Source: Xiphydria camelus (Eukaryota > Arthropoda > Insecta > Hymenoptera > Xiphydriidae). Taken from it: a stretch of DNA of 64,000 bases. Position numbers and translations under genes: made by a program. Each line of letters starts with the position of its first letter. Within the stretch, counting starts at the first letter, position 1. The notes under the pieces are model-generated. The model was not told the origin of the DNA, did no database searches, and saw only the letters and a list, made by a program, of their open reading frames with translations. The stretch lies in NCBI GenBank assembly GCA_963678675.1, contig OY783192.1, positions 34,131,250 to 34,195,249 on the forward strand. The letters run 5' to 3'. Positions 11,885-25,700 of this stretch are shown piece by piece.

Positions 11885-12780
11885 TGACGCTCGCTCGCGA
11901 GTCGAATAAGTTTCTCTCCGCATTCGAAGCCTCCCTCCCGCCTCTTTTCCACGTCTCTATCCCCACACCAGGGTAATACGCGTTGCCTCCTCGCAGGGGC
12001 TGCGGCGTTCGCGATCCGTTCGATGACTCGATCGCTCTCGGATTCCAGTTACGTCATTCCTTCCCCGAGGACGAACGACCGACAACCGTGCGAAGCGGAT
12101 CTTTCGGAATCATCGAATTCCCGCAAATTGCGCCTCGTTTCGCCGTTTTTGCCGATATTTCCCTCCGCGGACCGCCGCCGCGCCGACGATTACCCACCGC
12201 GCGGATGTTACGCAACCCGCTGCCTCAAGGAGAGCGAATAATTATAATGGCACTTCGCAAATTGCCTCGAGGTGCTTACGTAAGGAGCGTTTTGATAATT
12301 TTGAACCGCGTGCCGGTGCGAGCCAATTTTCATTTCCCGCGGTAAATATTGAACCGATTCCGAGAGACGTACATTCGCGGAGAAGAAGACGCGACAGGCC
12401 GCGCGCGCGCGAGCGATCGATCGTTCGCGTTCGCATACACGGACGAACAATTAGGTCGAGTGGATTTTTAATGAGACTTTTTTCGCCTCGCCACCGATCC
12501 GAGCCAACCGTGCGTGTGAGAGACTCGCGGTGCGGAAGCCAATCGCGACTGCCGAACTGTCGAACCGATAAGCGCGAGCGGTCGAGACTCTCGCGGTTGA
12601 CTGGACCGTAGGAGGTCGACTAATCTCCGGAATAATTTTAATCGCGCCGATTATAAGGCGCGGTGAGCAAGGACGATTTCGAACGGTCGGAGCACCTTTT
12701 TTTTTTCGCGGGCAAACGATCGGTCGGAGAGCGTCGCGCTTCCCGATACTCGTAGCGTTTTTCCCTGGGCTGCAATGGCT
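11885..12780. other. CpG-rich spacer without recognisable gene
   Basis: The sequence is rich in cgcg, cgat and tcga words, in contrast to the AT-rich flanks. Open frames on both strands (for example 11983-12345 plus, 12208-12450 minus) look like by-products of base composition and match no family I know. It could be an unrecognised promoter or UTR region. Confidence 0.4.
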
Positions 12781-12799
12781 GCAAAACGAGTATATTTGG

Positions 12800-12984
12800 A
12801 TTGCTGACTGCAGAAAGGGTACAAGTCATATTTTTGGTCAAATTGAATTTATCATGTGAAACAGTACTTAAGAGTTACGCATCGTTTAGTGCATAAAGGA
12901 TGCGTAATACTCTCAAGTACTGTTTCATATGATAAATTTAATTTGACCAAAAATATGACTTGTACCCTTTCTGCAATCAGCGAT
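12800..12984. repeat. 185-bp near-perfect palindrome
   Basis: The left arm from attgctgactgcagaaaggg is repeated inverted ending ccctttctgcaatcagcga. Arms are about 83 bp with only a few mismatches, around the short centre gtttagtgcataaag. It is non-coding and may be a fold-back element. Confidence 0.85.
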
Positions 12985-13749
12985 TCATTTGCACTCTTTG
13001 TTATATTTTTAACACTAGAACTCTGTCGCAGGCATAGTCAATTTGACTGGTGTCTTATTCAGAGTTCCATTCAACCTTGATTATTTCGTAATCCGTGAGG
13101 TTTTTGTCAAAATTGGTAGAATACTTTTTTGTAGAGCACATTTCGGTCTACAAAAAAGTTCTATAGCATTGTGGACGAAAAATCCGCGGATAACGAGATA
13201 ATCCCCGGCCAATACGACCGTTTTATAAAGCTCGACCACTCGGTAAATCTAGTGTTCAATCAATAGAAGATACATGGAATGAAAAAATCAGAAATTTTTA
13301 CTGCTTCATCCAGCAGCGCTGAAACTCGAGCTCATTTTCAAGAATTTGTGCGGAAGTGACATTTCTATTAATTGTTATAAACGGTAAACAGCACTGTGTC
13401 CTCTGTGCACATTCTTGAAAATGAGTTTTCGAGAGTCTCGGCGCTGCTGGATGAAGCAGTAAAAAAATTACTGTCTTTCTCTTTTTCGTGTAGAGATATA
13501 CTTGGTGCAGTCAGTGCCGCCCGGAAAAAAATGCTATTATTTTCGTATAGATTGGAAGGTGCGGTGGGATCGAATAGAAAGTATCCTTCGAATAAAAGGT
13601 GCAGCTATTCTACATATGTATGTAGAATTAATTCGGCGATTCATCCTCGTTATTTAGACGGTCTACAACGACTGTGTAAGTTATCAAACGAAGAAGATCT
13701 GCTGAATTTTTTTGGATGTACCTACATCTATCAAATTGTACATGCCGTA

Positions 13750-13983
13750 CACTGAAAAATAAAATATAGCAGATCTGACTAAATTGTCGGTCACGGGGGG
13801 AGAGGAGGATGGGCGCAGATTTAGTTACTCGGACTGATAATTTGCTAGAATTGACTGCAGCTCATTTTCGTCAAACACTTGTCAATCATTATAACCGAAT
13901 TATATAATCGAAGTAACCAAATCGGCGTTTCTCCGTCCGTGCCAATTTAGTCTAATCTATAAGTATAGGTCTTTTTCTCCGTG
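13750..13983. mobile_element. Family D MITE, copy D2
   Basis: The ends cactgaaaaataaaatatag and gtctttttctccgtgtg carry the family D inner blocks gatctgactaaattgtcggt and gccaatttagtctaatct. The middle shares cgtcaaacacttgtcaatca with D1. Confidence 0.75.
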
Positions 13984-14122
13984 TGGAATTACCCGGAAGT
14001 CGCGAGGACGACGCGGTTGCAGTTTGCAAGAATTCATCCGCGCAAGGATCATCGAGGGTTTCGTGGAGGAAATCGACAGATTGGCTAACGGCGAGATTGT
14101 CCCTCTGTGTACAGGAGAAAAA

Positions 14123-14541
14123 TGAATTTGAAATGATGAGCACTGGATGTCCGAATTCTGGGCCTATATCACGTGAGGCTAAACTTAATCGCCAGAAAAG
14201 AAACTTGAACCACTCTTATCTCATTATCTATGAGCTTTTGGCTCATGTATGTATAATACTTTTTGGAAGATTACATTTTTATCTACAATAAAATTTTATA
14301 TCAATATAGGCCAAAAATTCATAGATAATGAGATGATAGCGATTGAAGTTTCTCTCCTGGCGAGTAAGTTCCGCCTTACATGGTATTTTTATCTGCAACA
14401 GAGCCTTATATCGATGTGTAGGCCAAACGTTCATAAATAATGAGATAATTGTAATTGAAGTTTCTTTCCTGGTGAGTAAGTTTAGCCTCACAGGATGCAG
14501 TGCCAGAATTCAGGCATCCGATGCTCATCATTTCAACTTCA
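14123..14541. mobile_element. Composite inverted-repeat element with family C blocks
   Basis: Outer ends are tgaatttgaaatgatgagca and its inverse tgctcatcatttcaacttca. Inside are three copies of the family C unit (gctaaacttaatcgccagaa and inverses gcgagtaagttccgcc and gtgagtaagtttagcctc). Similar units recur at 20629-20742 and 26938-27036. Confidence 0.68.
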
Positions 14542-14599
14542 TTTATATGCAAGTACATAACAAGCGAATCCCGGTGGATCGTACGCAAAATCATCCGCG

Positions 14600-16680
14600 A
14601 TAACCAGTTGGGAGCGATCGCGTTACGTCCTACGTCAGGGTGAGATAACGAGCGTGCGACGCCGAGTCGGTCAAAGTTAATCGTCCTCTTCCTTCGTCCG
14701 AGGCCGCGCCGTCATCCCACCCGTAAGCAAACGCCTTCCGCGCGTGTAACTCGCTCGTTCCTCCTCTTCTCTTCCAGCTATACGCCGATACACCTATCGT
14801 CACGCGGCGCATCCAGATGCGCGTCTTCCGATCCCGCGGCACGTCGGCAGCGCATGACCGCGCTCGCGGTCCTCGTTAGACACCGCCGCCGTCGCACATG
14901 CTAAACGAAAGGACCAATTTATCCCGGGACAAATTGAACGTAATTCGAGTTTGCCGACCGCGCAAACAGCTTCGTCTCCGGCGATCCACGGCGCGTGCGC
15001 GCTGCGACGCCGAGTCTTCGAAGGAAGGAAGGAAGCGAGCGAGCGCGGGGGAAACCGCGGAGAGCGAATCGACCGGCGGGCGCGTTTCGATCGGCGGCGA
15101 GCTCACCGAATTCCGTGAGCGCCGGGCCCACGCTTTAGTCGTTGCTCTCGCTCTCGACGCGACCGTTCGGCAAGGTGAATCGCGAGACCGACCGTCGAGC
15201 GCGCCGGTCGCGCTTCGCGCGTAGCACGGTAGAGGAGGCGGGATATATCGCGCCTGCGCTGATCGACGGGACAACGGGACGGTGATCCCGAGGAGACAGC
15301 GATACGCGGCGATTAAAAAACATCGGCACTACCCTTCCCTCCCTTCGTCTCCCTTTCTGTCTCTCTCGTCTTTTCCGGCACACCTGACAAAATAAACCGG
15401 CCGATCGCGAAAGCGGCTATCCGTGCCGTCAAGCGCAAAGGCGCGAACTGAACGGTACGCGCTAATTGCGAGCGCGACGGGAGGGGCGCGGAGAGTGTGT
15501 GGTGCCGACAGAGTAAAGCGGTGCGTCTGAACGGGAGCGCGCGCTTTTCCAACGGCGCTCCGCACGTGTGTCTCCGTCTCAGCCCCCACGTGAATCGTCC
15601 GACGTCGGCGTCGAAGGTGAGCATCGTCCCTTATCGGCGGTGCGCGTTTCGTCGCCTCGTCGCTCGTCGGTGTCGCTCGTTCGAGGCGACGGAAGTTTCT
15701 GCTATTTTTCGCAATTATCGTTACTCTTGAATTGACTTTAACGATCGATCGTTACCGACGGAAATTCGTTGCAGGCCGCGATAACTTCGAAAGTGTGTCG
15801 ATCGGTGCGAAACGAGCGACGAAAGTGCCGCGTCGTCGATTTGACTTCGACGTTGCTCGATCGAGAGCCGCCGATTTGTAGTTCGCCGATCGCGTCGTGC
15901 GATCGGTATCCAGATAGCGGAAATATCAGAATGACGTTTCAAATTCGTCCTTTTAACCCTCCGTGGTCACACGTCCGTACAGTTTCGCGATGATCGCACA
16001 AGGGTCAAACCGATTTTTAAATAATAGCCACATGAGCAACACCAAACGAAAGAGAGAGAAAGCGCGTTGATCTCGACGACGGCCCTCCGGGTTGTGAGAG
16101 CGAGCGAGCGAAGTCCGGGTGGACCGGTTTCGACACCGATTTCAGGATGACACGCGAAATAGAGTCTCCCCTCCGCGTCGCCGATCGATTTACCGAAGAC
16201 ACGACCGCGCTTTTCGAGCAAACAAACGGAGGGGGAACGAACGTGCGGATCGTTCGGCGTTGATCGAAATCCGAAGCCTCGCCCCCACCCTTCTTGTAGA
16301 ATTTAGCGCGATTAGAGAATCTCGCTTAGATCGTCGCTAATACGCACCGCCTCGTAGTCGTGAATTCGGCGTAATCGTCGTCGTAGTCTCGCGGTCGAAC
16401 GCATCGACGTCATCGGATACGAGGAATCGGAGCGGTACCGTAAACCGGTAGTTACTTCGAGCGGAAGTCGAGGTAACTTTGGCACGCTGGCTTGCAATAA
16501 TAATAATAACGATCAAAAAATAATCTTATTACAAAAGGATCCCGCACTCGCCGGGTCGATAAGTATAAACCGGAAAATCGTAACCGATTACTCGGTTCGT
16601 ATCGCTCGCGACGAAGGTATACCAAGTGATTCTGTCTTCGCAAAAAGTGTCAAATTTACCTCGAAGTGTGCTCCGGAGTG
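14600..16680 (+). other. CpG-rich block, possible 5' UTR/promoter of the first SLC26 gene
   Basis: About 2 kb of strongly CpG-rich sequence without a convincing long coding frame. A good donor, tcgaag followed by gtgagc, sits at 15611-15622, so a non-coding first exon ending at 15616 is possible. The first coding exon (19735) is preceded by an acceptor (agagtag at about 19714-19719), which requires an upstream UTR exon. The link is inference. Confidence 0.35.
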
Positions 16681-18020
16681 TACAGTGTAACTCAAAAAAA
16701 AATAATATAGCTTTTTTTTATCCGCCCTTTTTAGAAACGGTATCCTTTGATCTGTAGCTACGTCTACTGATCTTGTAGATCACTTATTCGTTTCTCAGTC
16801 TTCAAACGCATCGTTATTTAATTCTATTCAAGCAGGCTACCCGGATAGTATGAAGACGTCTACATATAAATTACCTTTCTGATATTTTAGATCATCTAAA
16901 GATCTGCGCAAAGTTGAAAGACGTCTTTGAGCTGTCTTTAGAACGTCTTATGATCAACTTCCGGATTGGTTTTACCATCGAAAAACATTTTTAAGACGAG
17001 TAATATCTAAAAGTTTCTTGACAGTGAGATATAAGACATCTTGAAGACGACGTAAGGATGTCCTTTAGCTCGTGTACTGTCTGGATAACGTGTTACGTCC
17101 GCCGAAATAACATCTTTAAGACACTTCATTAATAGTCTCTCGAAAACGTCTTTAAAAAGAAGACATGAAGACGTCATTCTGACTGCAATAATTGTGCTAT
17201 CTGCACGGAAAGACCAGTAAATTTTATTGCATCTACAGTAAAAAAGGTACATATGAGGATTTTAAGATGTTTTTATAATACAGCACAGAAATTTTTCTTT
17301 TGAGAACATTAAATCATCATAGTTTACAATATAATTTATTGGTTCCTAAAGAAAAATTGTTCTTCAGGACAATAGGAATATCTGAAAAAATCCTTATGTG
17401 TATCTCATTTATTATAAAAAACAGTAAAGCTTACTGGTATCAGTTTTTCCATATAGATGCAACCTTCTTGCATTAATCTCGAGTCGTCTCCCCGAAGGAG
17501 AAGCCATTTATGTAATTTTTAATGTTTTTACAAATAATTATTTTTAATGATTTTTTAACTATTAAATTCATTCAAAGGGACCCTCCGCGCGTCACCACTA
17601 ACGGGTTCACATTCAGCAACATTTTTGGAAACTTTTCGGTGAAAATGCATTATTGGTCGAATTGGAGCATAATTCCAGTAATAGGACGATTTTTTTCACC
17701 GAAAATTTACTGCAATTTACAGTTATTTCGTGAAAATTTTCGATAAATATTTGATAACAAATTTCGGTAATGTTTTCGTAGCACTTGAGTGTCAGTCATT
17801 GAAAAGTAAACCGGATTTTCACCGAAACCTCATATTTCACTAAAGTTAAATTTTAGTAAATGTTTAGTGAGTGCTTTCAGTGTACTTTTCATAAAAGTAT
17901 GGTCAAGTTAAAGATATTTAACAAAAAGTGCACCAAAATCGTCCACAAGAGAACTGTATAATACATTTCAGTTACTTATCAGTGAAGCCGTACTCGTCTG
18001 TGTACGTCGGTATATTTCCC
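16681..18020. other. AT-rich non-coding stretch
   Basis: No exon with splice sites or family similarity was seen. Several short inverted or repeated words around aagacgtct (16850-17170) suggest degraded repeats. Confidence 0.5.
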
Positions 18021-18341
18021 CTTCGTCCCCTGCAGCCGGTCCGCCCGTCATACACGCGCGATCTCGTCGGCGCGGAACGAAGGGGCCGTTTCCCTCGCGC
18101 CGCCGCTATTCACAGACAATCGGAAATGTAGTCTGCCTCGCTTTGCGCAACTGTGCGCGACCGCGGGAACTTGGCCGGAAATTCCGGTCAAGTTCGCCGC
18201 GCTCGGTTACGCGCAGATCGGCACGTTTCTCCGCGATTGGCGATGCTCGTGCGCGATTGCACTGCGGCGCCGCGCCGAAGCGGTCACTCGTCGGCAAGTG
18301 CGCGACGGGGAAATGTCATTGTCGCGCGGCGCGCGACTTCT

Positions 18342-18541
18342 NNNNNNNNNNNNNNNNNNNNNNNNNNNNNNNNNNNNNNNNNNNNNNNNNNNNNNNNNNN
18401 NNNNNNNNNNNNNNNNNNNNNNNNNNNNNNNNNNNNNNNNNNNNNNNNNNNNNNNNNNNNNNNNNNNNNNNNNNNNNNNNNNNNNNNNNNNNNNNNNNNN
18501 NNNNNNNNNNNNNNNNNNNNNNNNNNNNNNNNNNNNNNNNN
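18342..18541. other. Assembly gap (200 N)
   Basis: Exactly 200 consecutive N. Sequence on both sides is CpG-rich. Any promoter or 5' UTR exon of the SLC26 gene could be partly hidden here. A round 200 is typical of a scaffolding placeholder, so true length is unknown. Confidence 0.99.
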
Positions 18542-18640
18542 CCATTGTCGACGACTTCCGTGAATTTCTCGAAGCGCATATCGACGAGGCACGCGACTCG
18601 TAAGACGGGGGAAATGCAACGACGATCTTCGCTGTGTAAA

Positions 18641-19058
18641 CCCTATTGAAAAAGTATAGATTCTCATAAAAAATTTGTAAAATCCCCATGGGAATTTGAT
18701 GTGCTTCAGACACAGCAATTCCAGAGACTCTCTGATAAAAGTCAGAGGTGAATGGGAATGCATTGGATTCTATGTGTACCCCTATATAAATAAATCAAAT
18801 CTTGTAAGGTTCTATTAGTAATTACTATACAAATAGAACGACGTGTCTTTGTTATCTTTATGGGATTTGATTTGTTTTTACGGATACATATGAAATTCGG
18901 TAAATCCCTTTTCATCATTTCAGATAGACATAGAATCCAATGCATTCCTATTCGTCCTTCTCAAACTTTTGTAATGGATATTTCGAATTGCTGTGTCTGA
19001 AGCACATCAGATTTCCATAGAAATTGTCTATGGGAATCTATGAGATCTTTTTAACGGG
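18641..19058. mobile_element. Family A MITE, copy A1
   Basis: Starts ccctattgaaaaagtataga and ends inverse (tctatgagatctttttaacg). The inner landmarks of all family A copies are present: gatgtgcttcagacacagca with its inverse, a central taattac flanked by tagaac, and tccttctcaaacttttgtaa. About 418 bp, non-coding. Confidence 0.85.
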
Positions 19059-19326
19059 AATGTCTGCGGCTTACGATGGGACGACCTTCGATGGGAGACG
19101 AAATTTCCACCCAGCCAACACAATTCAGAAAGTTGTCTTTTAGTCACCCATAGGCAGTCTAATGTCTCACTTCTTGATAACTTCAATTGTGAGTTGTCGA
19201 GTAGTCATCTTTTGGATAACATGAAATCTGAGTTAACAAAAAGCGAGATTTCAGACTGCCTACGAATGACTTCAAGATGACATGTTTGATAAAAAATGTG
19301 TAACTAAATGTGATAAAAAATGTATA

Positions 19327-19432
19327 ACTAATGCCTGTCCGAAAAGCAACTTATTTTACGGATATCTTTAAAACACATTTACGATATCCAAAAAATAAGT
19401 TGTCTTTCAGACAAACATTAGTTTCACATTTT
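19327..19432. repeat. Family S short palindrome, copy S1
   Basis: About 106 bp. actaatgcctgtccgaaaag on the left pairs with ctttcagacaaacattagtt on the right, with gcaacttatttt against aaaataagttg further in. A second copy is at 30512-30605. Confidence 0.7.
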
Positions 19433-19734
19433 GTATTATATTGTGCTACTTGGGGAGAATCACGGAGGAACGATTCGCCCGCGCGAAACGAAAATGCATT
19501 CGAGATCGATGCGTTAAAAAATTCCGATGCAACGCGGTGCATCGGAACTTTTCTGCGCGTTCGTACATCCGCGCGATCGAATCGCTCATTATGTATTTAG
19601 GTACGACGCGGAGTCGTAAATATGTACGAGGATTATTCTCACACTTGTGCGATTCTTCTTGTTTCTCCTCAAAGATCGAAACACGAGTCGGAAAAGGATC
19701 GACACTCGCGCAAGAGTAGCCCGCGTCTCCGAAA

Positions 19735-22700
19735 ATGACGAAATTCCACGTGGCGAAATTGATCAAGAAGAGAATACCGATCTTGACATGGTTGCCCCGA
19801 TATACCCCGACGGACGCGCTGAGCGACCTGGTCGCCGGACTCACCGTTGGGCTCACTTTGATACCGCAGGTAAGTCACCCGGTTGACGATATAAATGCGC
19901 GCGATTGATAAGAAAAACTGGGTATCCTTAATGAAAAAAAATTATAGTGCAAAAATACCACACGTGTGGTTTACTGTAATCTTTTGTGATTAACTACAGA
20001 ATATTACAGCGAACTCTCTACAGGTGTAGTGCGTATGTGGGTTACGGAAATCTTTTGTAGTTGACTAGAGAAGATTACAATAACTACACGTGTGATTTTT
20101 TCGCACTGCAGTTTCTTTTCGCAAGGGATCGATCGAAAGAAAGGTATCGTGTATACAGTGAAAATCATTTATAACGGCACTGGTTATAACGACCTGTCGG
20201 ACTTAACGACGAAATTTGAAAGTCCCAGTCGAATTCCATGTAAACACGTATGTATGTGTAAACACGAAAGTATATACGAAACCTTCTTGCAACAACATCG
20301 CTTGTAGTGACAAATCGCTTTTAGCGACGTCTTTTCATTGATTTATTTATTAGAAAATTGATGCGGATATAACGACCAACTGTACGCTTTCTCATCATGA
20401 GGCACTTGCGTATGGAAAATATTTAAACGTGTGTATATTGAGAAAACAGTTTATTTATAGTTAATATACGTATACTTGATTATGGCGAAAGAAATATTTC
20501 TATGGGTCAAGAGTAAATATTCATTAACTATTACTCTATTTCTGTTCGAATGAAAGAGACATTCTAATAATTAATACATATTTCCTTGACTCAACGAAAT
20601 ATTTCCCCTTCGCCATAATCAGGTATACCATGTGCGGCTAAACTTACTCGCCAGGAAAGAAACTTCAATCACTATTATCTCATTATCAATGAATTTTTGC
20701 CTCATATCGACATAAGATTTTATTGTAGATAAAAACATAAATCTTTCTCAACCTCTTTTTCCCCCTCGCTAAATCACACACCTCTCATCCGTGCAGTCGC
20801 GTGTGTTCTCAGGCGATCGCGTACGCGGCGCTCGCCGGTCTGGATCCGCAGTACGGTCTCTACAGCGCTTTCGCGGGAAGCCTCGTTTACATCGTTCTGG
20901 GAACCTGTCGTGAAGTCAACATCGGCCCGACAGCCCTGATATCGCTTTTGACCTTCACTTACGCAAAGTAAGGCCCCAAGGAAAACGCGGGAGTTCCACT
21001 CGAAACGCAACGCGCATACGTATGGGTATTCGTCGCACGACTCCGACGCGCCCGCAACTCGGCCGAATCTGCGGATACTTACGTGAACGAACGAGTCGGG
21101 AAAAAAATATTGAAACCTTTATTTCTAATCGATCGAACGCGCGGTCGTGTATGAAAATGCGTTTACGGGGTGGATTGGGAAACATTTTCCGCCCGATTTA
21201 TTTAATAGCCGACTTATTATTCGTGGGATAAATGCAAAGACGGATCAATTTTCTCTTCGAGAGAGACTCCCCTGTTGAAAAGATCCCATAGATTCCTATA
21301 GATCATTTCCATGAGAATTTGATGTGCTTCAGACACAGCAATTCCAGATATCCATTAGAAAAGTTTGAGAAGGACGAATAGGAATGCATTGGACTCTATA
21401 TGTATCTGAGATGATGAAAAGGGATTTACCGAACTTCGTATGTATCCGTAAAAATAAGTGAAATCCCATAAAGATAATAAAGACCTGTACCACGTCGTTC
21501 TATTCGTGTAATAATTACTAATAGAACCTTACAAGGTTTTATGTTTCAACAGATACACATAGAATCCAATATTATATTCCTATTCATCTCTCTCAGATTT
21601 TTATGAGAGGGTACCTGGAATTGCTGTGTCTGAAGCACATTACATTTCCATGGGAAATCTATGGAGATTTTATTTTTATTTATTTTTTTTTCTCTGACAA
21701 TCTATGAGAATCTATGATATTATACTTGTCCAATAGGGTCACTACCGCGATAGACTCAACCGTGCCCTTTCATCTCCTCGGCTGGGGTAGCCACCCCTTC
21801 AGGAATCTATCGTAGTTCCTCTCCGGTGCAAAATCGAGCTCCATTCGAAATCTCGCACAAATCAGTCTCGCTTACGGAATAAACCGAATGAAACATTCTC
21901 CACGGTCCACCATATATGCATATGTACGATGAGCGAGACACGCTAATTGACTTTCGAACGCTCAGCTCTCGAAGTTCGCATAGGCAACACGCGTGACTCG
22001 ATAGTCTCGGCTGGTGGTACCGCGGCGCTCTCGTTCGATTAGCGAAAAGAACGGATTCGATTGAAAGCCGATTACCGAATCGGTTATCGCGCGGGCGATA
22101 AGTGAAACGTCTCGACGGCCGTGTCGGAGTCGACGCGTTAAACTAGGGTACGCGAAAAAAGAATCGATTTACTTTTGTATACGCGGTATCCGCGCTCTGA
22201 AAAGTTGGACGCTAAAAAATATGTCTGGAGGAGGTGTGGTAATAGGGACTATTGATTACCGCGGTAAACGATCCAGTTGAAAAAACAGATAAGACTTTTA
22301 TAAAATGCCTCATAGAGTCCTACATAACTTCACAAATTCTCATATATCTTACATGAGAATATAATACTTATGAGGTTTTGTGCGGTGTAATCTTATGAGT
22401 TCTTTTCAACAGGGGAGTATAAACACCACTCTATTATATTATTTCAAATCGCGTATCCTCGAGCCTCCCATATTGAAGGCCTGTAAATTTATTCATTTCC
22501 GGGAGTCTATCCTGAAGGATATATTAAATCAATCTTTTGAAAACTTCGAGCATACTTTATTACATAGTCAAAGTACCAAAAAGTATTTATCGCATTATAC
22601 GAAATCTTATAATATTAGAATTATGAAGACTTACGTCGCGTATCCTACAAGAAGAAAAGGTGCTCCTCGCCGTGAAATGTAGGGTCTACCGCTTTCATCT

Positions 22701-25700
22701 GAAACGAAAATGGAAATTTTACCAACAAACATTTCCCTCATTTAAAGTACTAAAAAAACATTTGCCCTATTCTACGAAGCCTTACAATATTAGAGTTATA
22801 AAAATGTTTCTCGAAATGAAATTTTTCGAACACTGCAGAATGTATTACGTATAATGAAGTATACTCGAAGATCACAAAAGATTGAGTCAACTTATCCTGA
22901 ACGATAGACTCCCGAAAATGAATGAAATCATAAGCCTTCCGCAAGAGGTTCCCCCTTAAGCGAAAGTTAACTTACCTTCAGCTACGAAAGCACTGACGAA
23001 TCGCTTCTTCTCGCAGAGGAGTGCCGGAGTACTCGGTCCTCCTGTGCTTCCTCTCGGGATGCGTCACCATAATCCTCGGACTGATGCGCCTCGGCTTCCT
23101 GGTCGAGCTGGTATCGGCGCCCGTGGTGGCGGGCTTCACCTCGGCGGCCAGCCTCATCATCGCTTGCAGTCAGATCAAGGGTCTGATCGGTATCAGCACC
23201 CACGGCGAGGGCTTCGTCGCCATATGGCGCGGACTCTACGAGAAGATCGACCAGGCGAGAATGCCGGACTTGATACTCGCCTGCTGCTGCATCATAGTCC
23301 TGCTGGTTTTGAAGGTCGGTAGAGCCGCGTCAAGCACTTCCTTGGGCGCTCGCTCGGATCGGCTTTCGCTCATCCTCGCGCGCGTGACTCTCCCGCGAAA
23401 ATACCTGCACGCGAGCGCTGTAACAAAAAAAGTAATCAGAGGTACTGCACGTGTGCGATAGAGCAGAGACGAGACGTAAACTATCTTTCGCAACTATATG
23501 TTTAGTTGGCGGCACTGTAAGGCGACTTCTTGTAGCACTCCCAACTGTGTTTAATCGACGGTACATGCTGGGAAGACGAGCGCGAAACGCGTCATCGTCT
23601 GTATTTTTCTCCGATTGTGTACTCGATCGATTTACCTCGGGACTCGTCGGACAACGAGGTTATTAATCGCGAGCGTGGCTTGCGTACAATTGCCATCGCG
23701 TCGCCAGGGACGCGCGAGTACGGCGGAAAATCGAGCAGAGTATCGGACGTTTCTCGATGTCCCCGATCGTCACGGCTGGTGATGACGATCAGGGGTCATC
23801 CTACTTTCCTCCGCGCACCAACCCTATTGAAAAAGTGTCACAGATTCTCATAGAAAACTTGTAAAATTCCCCTAGAATTCCCATGCGAGTTTGGTGTGCT
23901 CTTGACACAGCAATTTCAGATACCCTCTCGTAAAAATCTGAAAGAGATGAATGGGAATGTATTGGACTCCATGTGTATCTGTTGAAACAAATAAAACTTT
24001 GTAAGGTTCTGTTAGTAATTACAAATAAAACGGCGTGTACAGGTCTTTGTTATCTTTATGGGATTCGACTTGTCTCTTTACGGATATATATAAAATTCGG
24101 TTAATCCCTATTCATCATCTCGGATACACGTAGAATCCAATGCATTCCTATTCGTCCTTCTCAAACATTCCTAATGAATATATCGTCCCATTAGAGCAGA
24201 CGTATACTAAGGGCCGAATGTACAAACGCGGTGAACTGTAGTTCGGCTTGAACTGTGGATCGAGCGTCGTTTTGGTATATTTCGCGTCGCACAACCGCGT
24301 TTATACAACCGGCCCTAAGTCCAACATTTTATTCCTCATCGAATATTCAATTTGTTTCATTAAGAAATTCAACGTAGTTTTTGAGAAATCGTAGAAAATT
24401 GGTTTTTGGGGGTCAAGTTTAGGGGTGATTTTCACCCCTTAAATGACCGAATTAGCACGTACAAAAAAATACGTGTGTCTAATGTTTTTTAATATACTAC
24501 AACATATCGCAGAATGAAGAAAATCGGTGAGGTACACCTCGAATACTCTCCTTGTTAGTATACTTCTGCTCTAAGGCGACGATATATGGAATTGCTGTGC
24601 CTGAAGCACATCAGATTCCCATAGAAATGGTCTATGGGAATCTATGAGATCTTTCCAATAGGGAATGCCCTCTTCTCTCTTCGCCCGCAGAGACTCAAAG
24701 ACGCGAAACCCTCGGACCGGACGGTCGCGAGGATCTTCTGGTTCCTGGCCACCGCGCGCAACGCCCTGGTGGTGGTCGCCTGCGGGGTGGCTTCGTACGT
24801 CTTCGAGAGCCGCGGACACGTGCCCTTCATCCTCACCGGCAACGTCGACGCGGGCCTGCCGCGCGTCGGTCCGCCCCCGTTCTCCCTGGGCGCGGGCAAC
24901 GAGACGATCGGCTTCGTCGAGATGTGCCGCACTCTCGGCTCCGGAATCATCGTGGTGCCGCTGGTTTCGGTGCTGCAGAACGTGGCGATCGCCAAGGCGT
25001 TCGGTAAGCGCTCGACGCGGTTCGCTTCGCGGCGCTGATGCGCACGATGGGACTCCTTATCATCGTTGCTCTGTTTCGGTCAAAGCTCACGGCAGGACCT
25101 TGGACGCGACCCAGGAAATGTTGACCCTGGGCCTGGGCAACGTGGTGGGCTCGTTCTTCCGCTCGATACCGGTCACCGGCTCGTTCTCCAGGAGCGCGGT
25201 GAACAACGCTTCCGGTGTGCGCACGCCGATGGGCGGTTTGTACACGGGTGAGTAGGCGTTGAGATCGTGCGGCGAATTCGGTCTTTAAATCAAAAAAATA
25301 ATCATATTTTTAAATCTAATTTGTAATCCGCATACATATTCAATATCACGCGAAAAGGAAAATATCGAAGAAATAGTATCTTATGTCATTAGGCGGAAAT
25401 CCGAGATTTTTTCGGACTGTGCTTAATTAGGTCGTCGCCGAAGGCGAGCCTCGTCCCTCCACCATGCCTCGTGCTACGACCTAAACACAGTCTTAAAAAT
25501 CCGAGGATTTCAGTCGAATGACACACCTATACTATTTTTTCTCACGAATGCCCATTTCTCGAAACAAAACAAACAGAAGTATACACGGCTCACATTTCAC
25601 GTTGCGTTTATCAGCTTGGAAAAAGGACCCACTTCGGACTAAGCAATCTTTTAACAGCCTGCGAACTCGCGGTCGGTGTCACGCGGGAAAAATGCCATCT

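Larger units (their letters stand above)
23822..24663. mobile_element. Family A MITE, copy A3, interrupted by a nested element
   Basis: Starts ccctattgaaaaagtgtcac and ends tctatgagatctttccaata then ggg. It is split at about 24178-24587 by another inverted-repeat element. The right end is 27 bp upstream of the SLC26 coding exon at 24691. Confidence 0.85.

Noticed and set aside
11983..12345. 120-codon plus-strand frame
   Set aside because: Translation looks random and arginine-rich, with no splice partners or family match.
18641..19058. Regularly repeated motifs as a CRISPR array
   Set aside because: The repeats are dispersed inverted-repeat transposons tens of kilobases apart, not short direct repeats with spacers, and the genome is eukaryotic.
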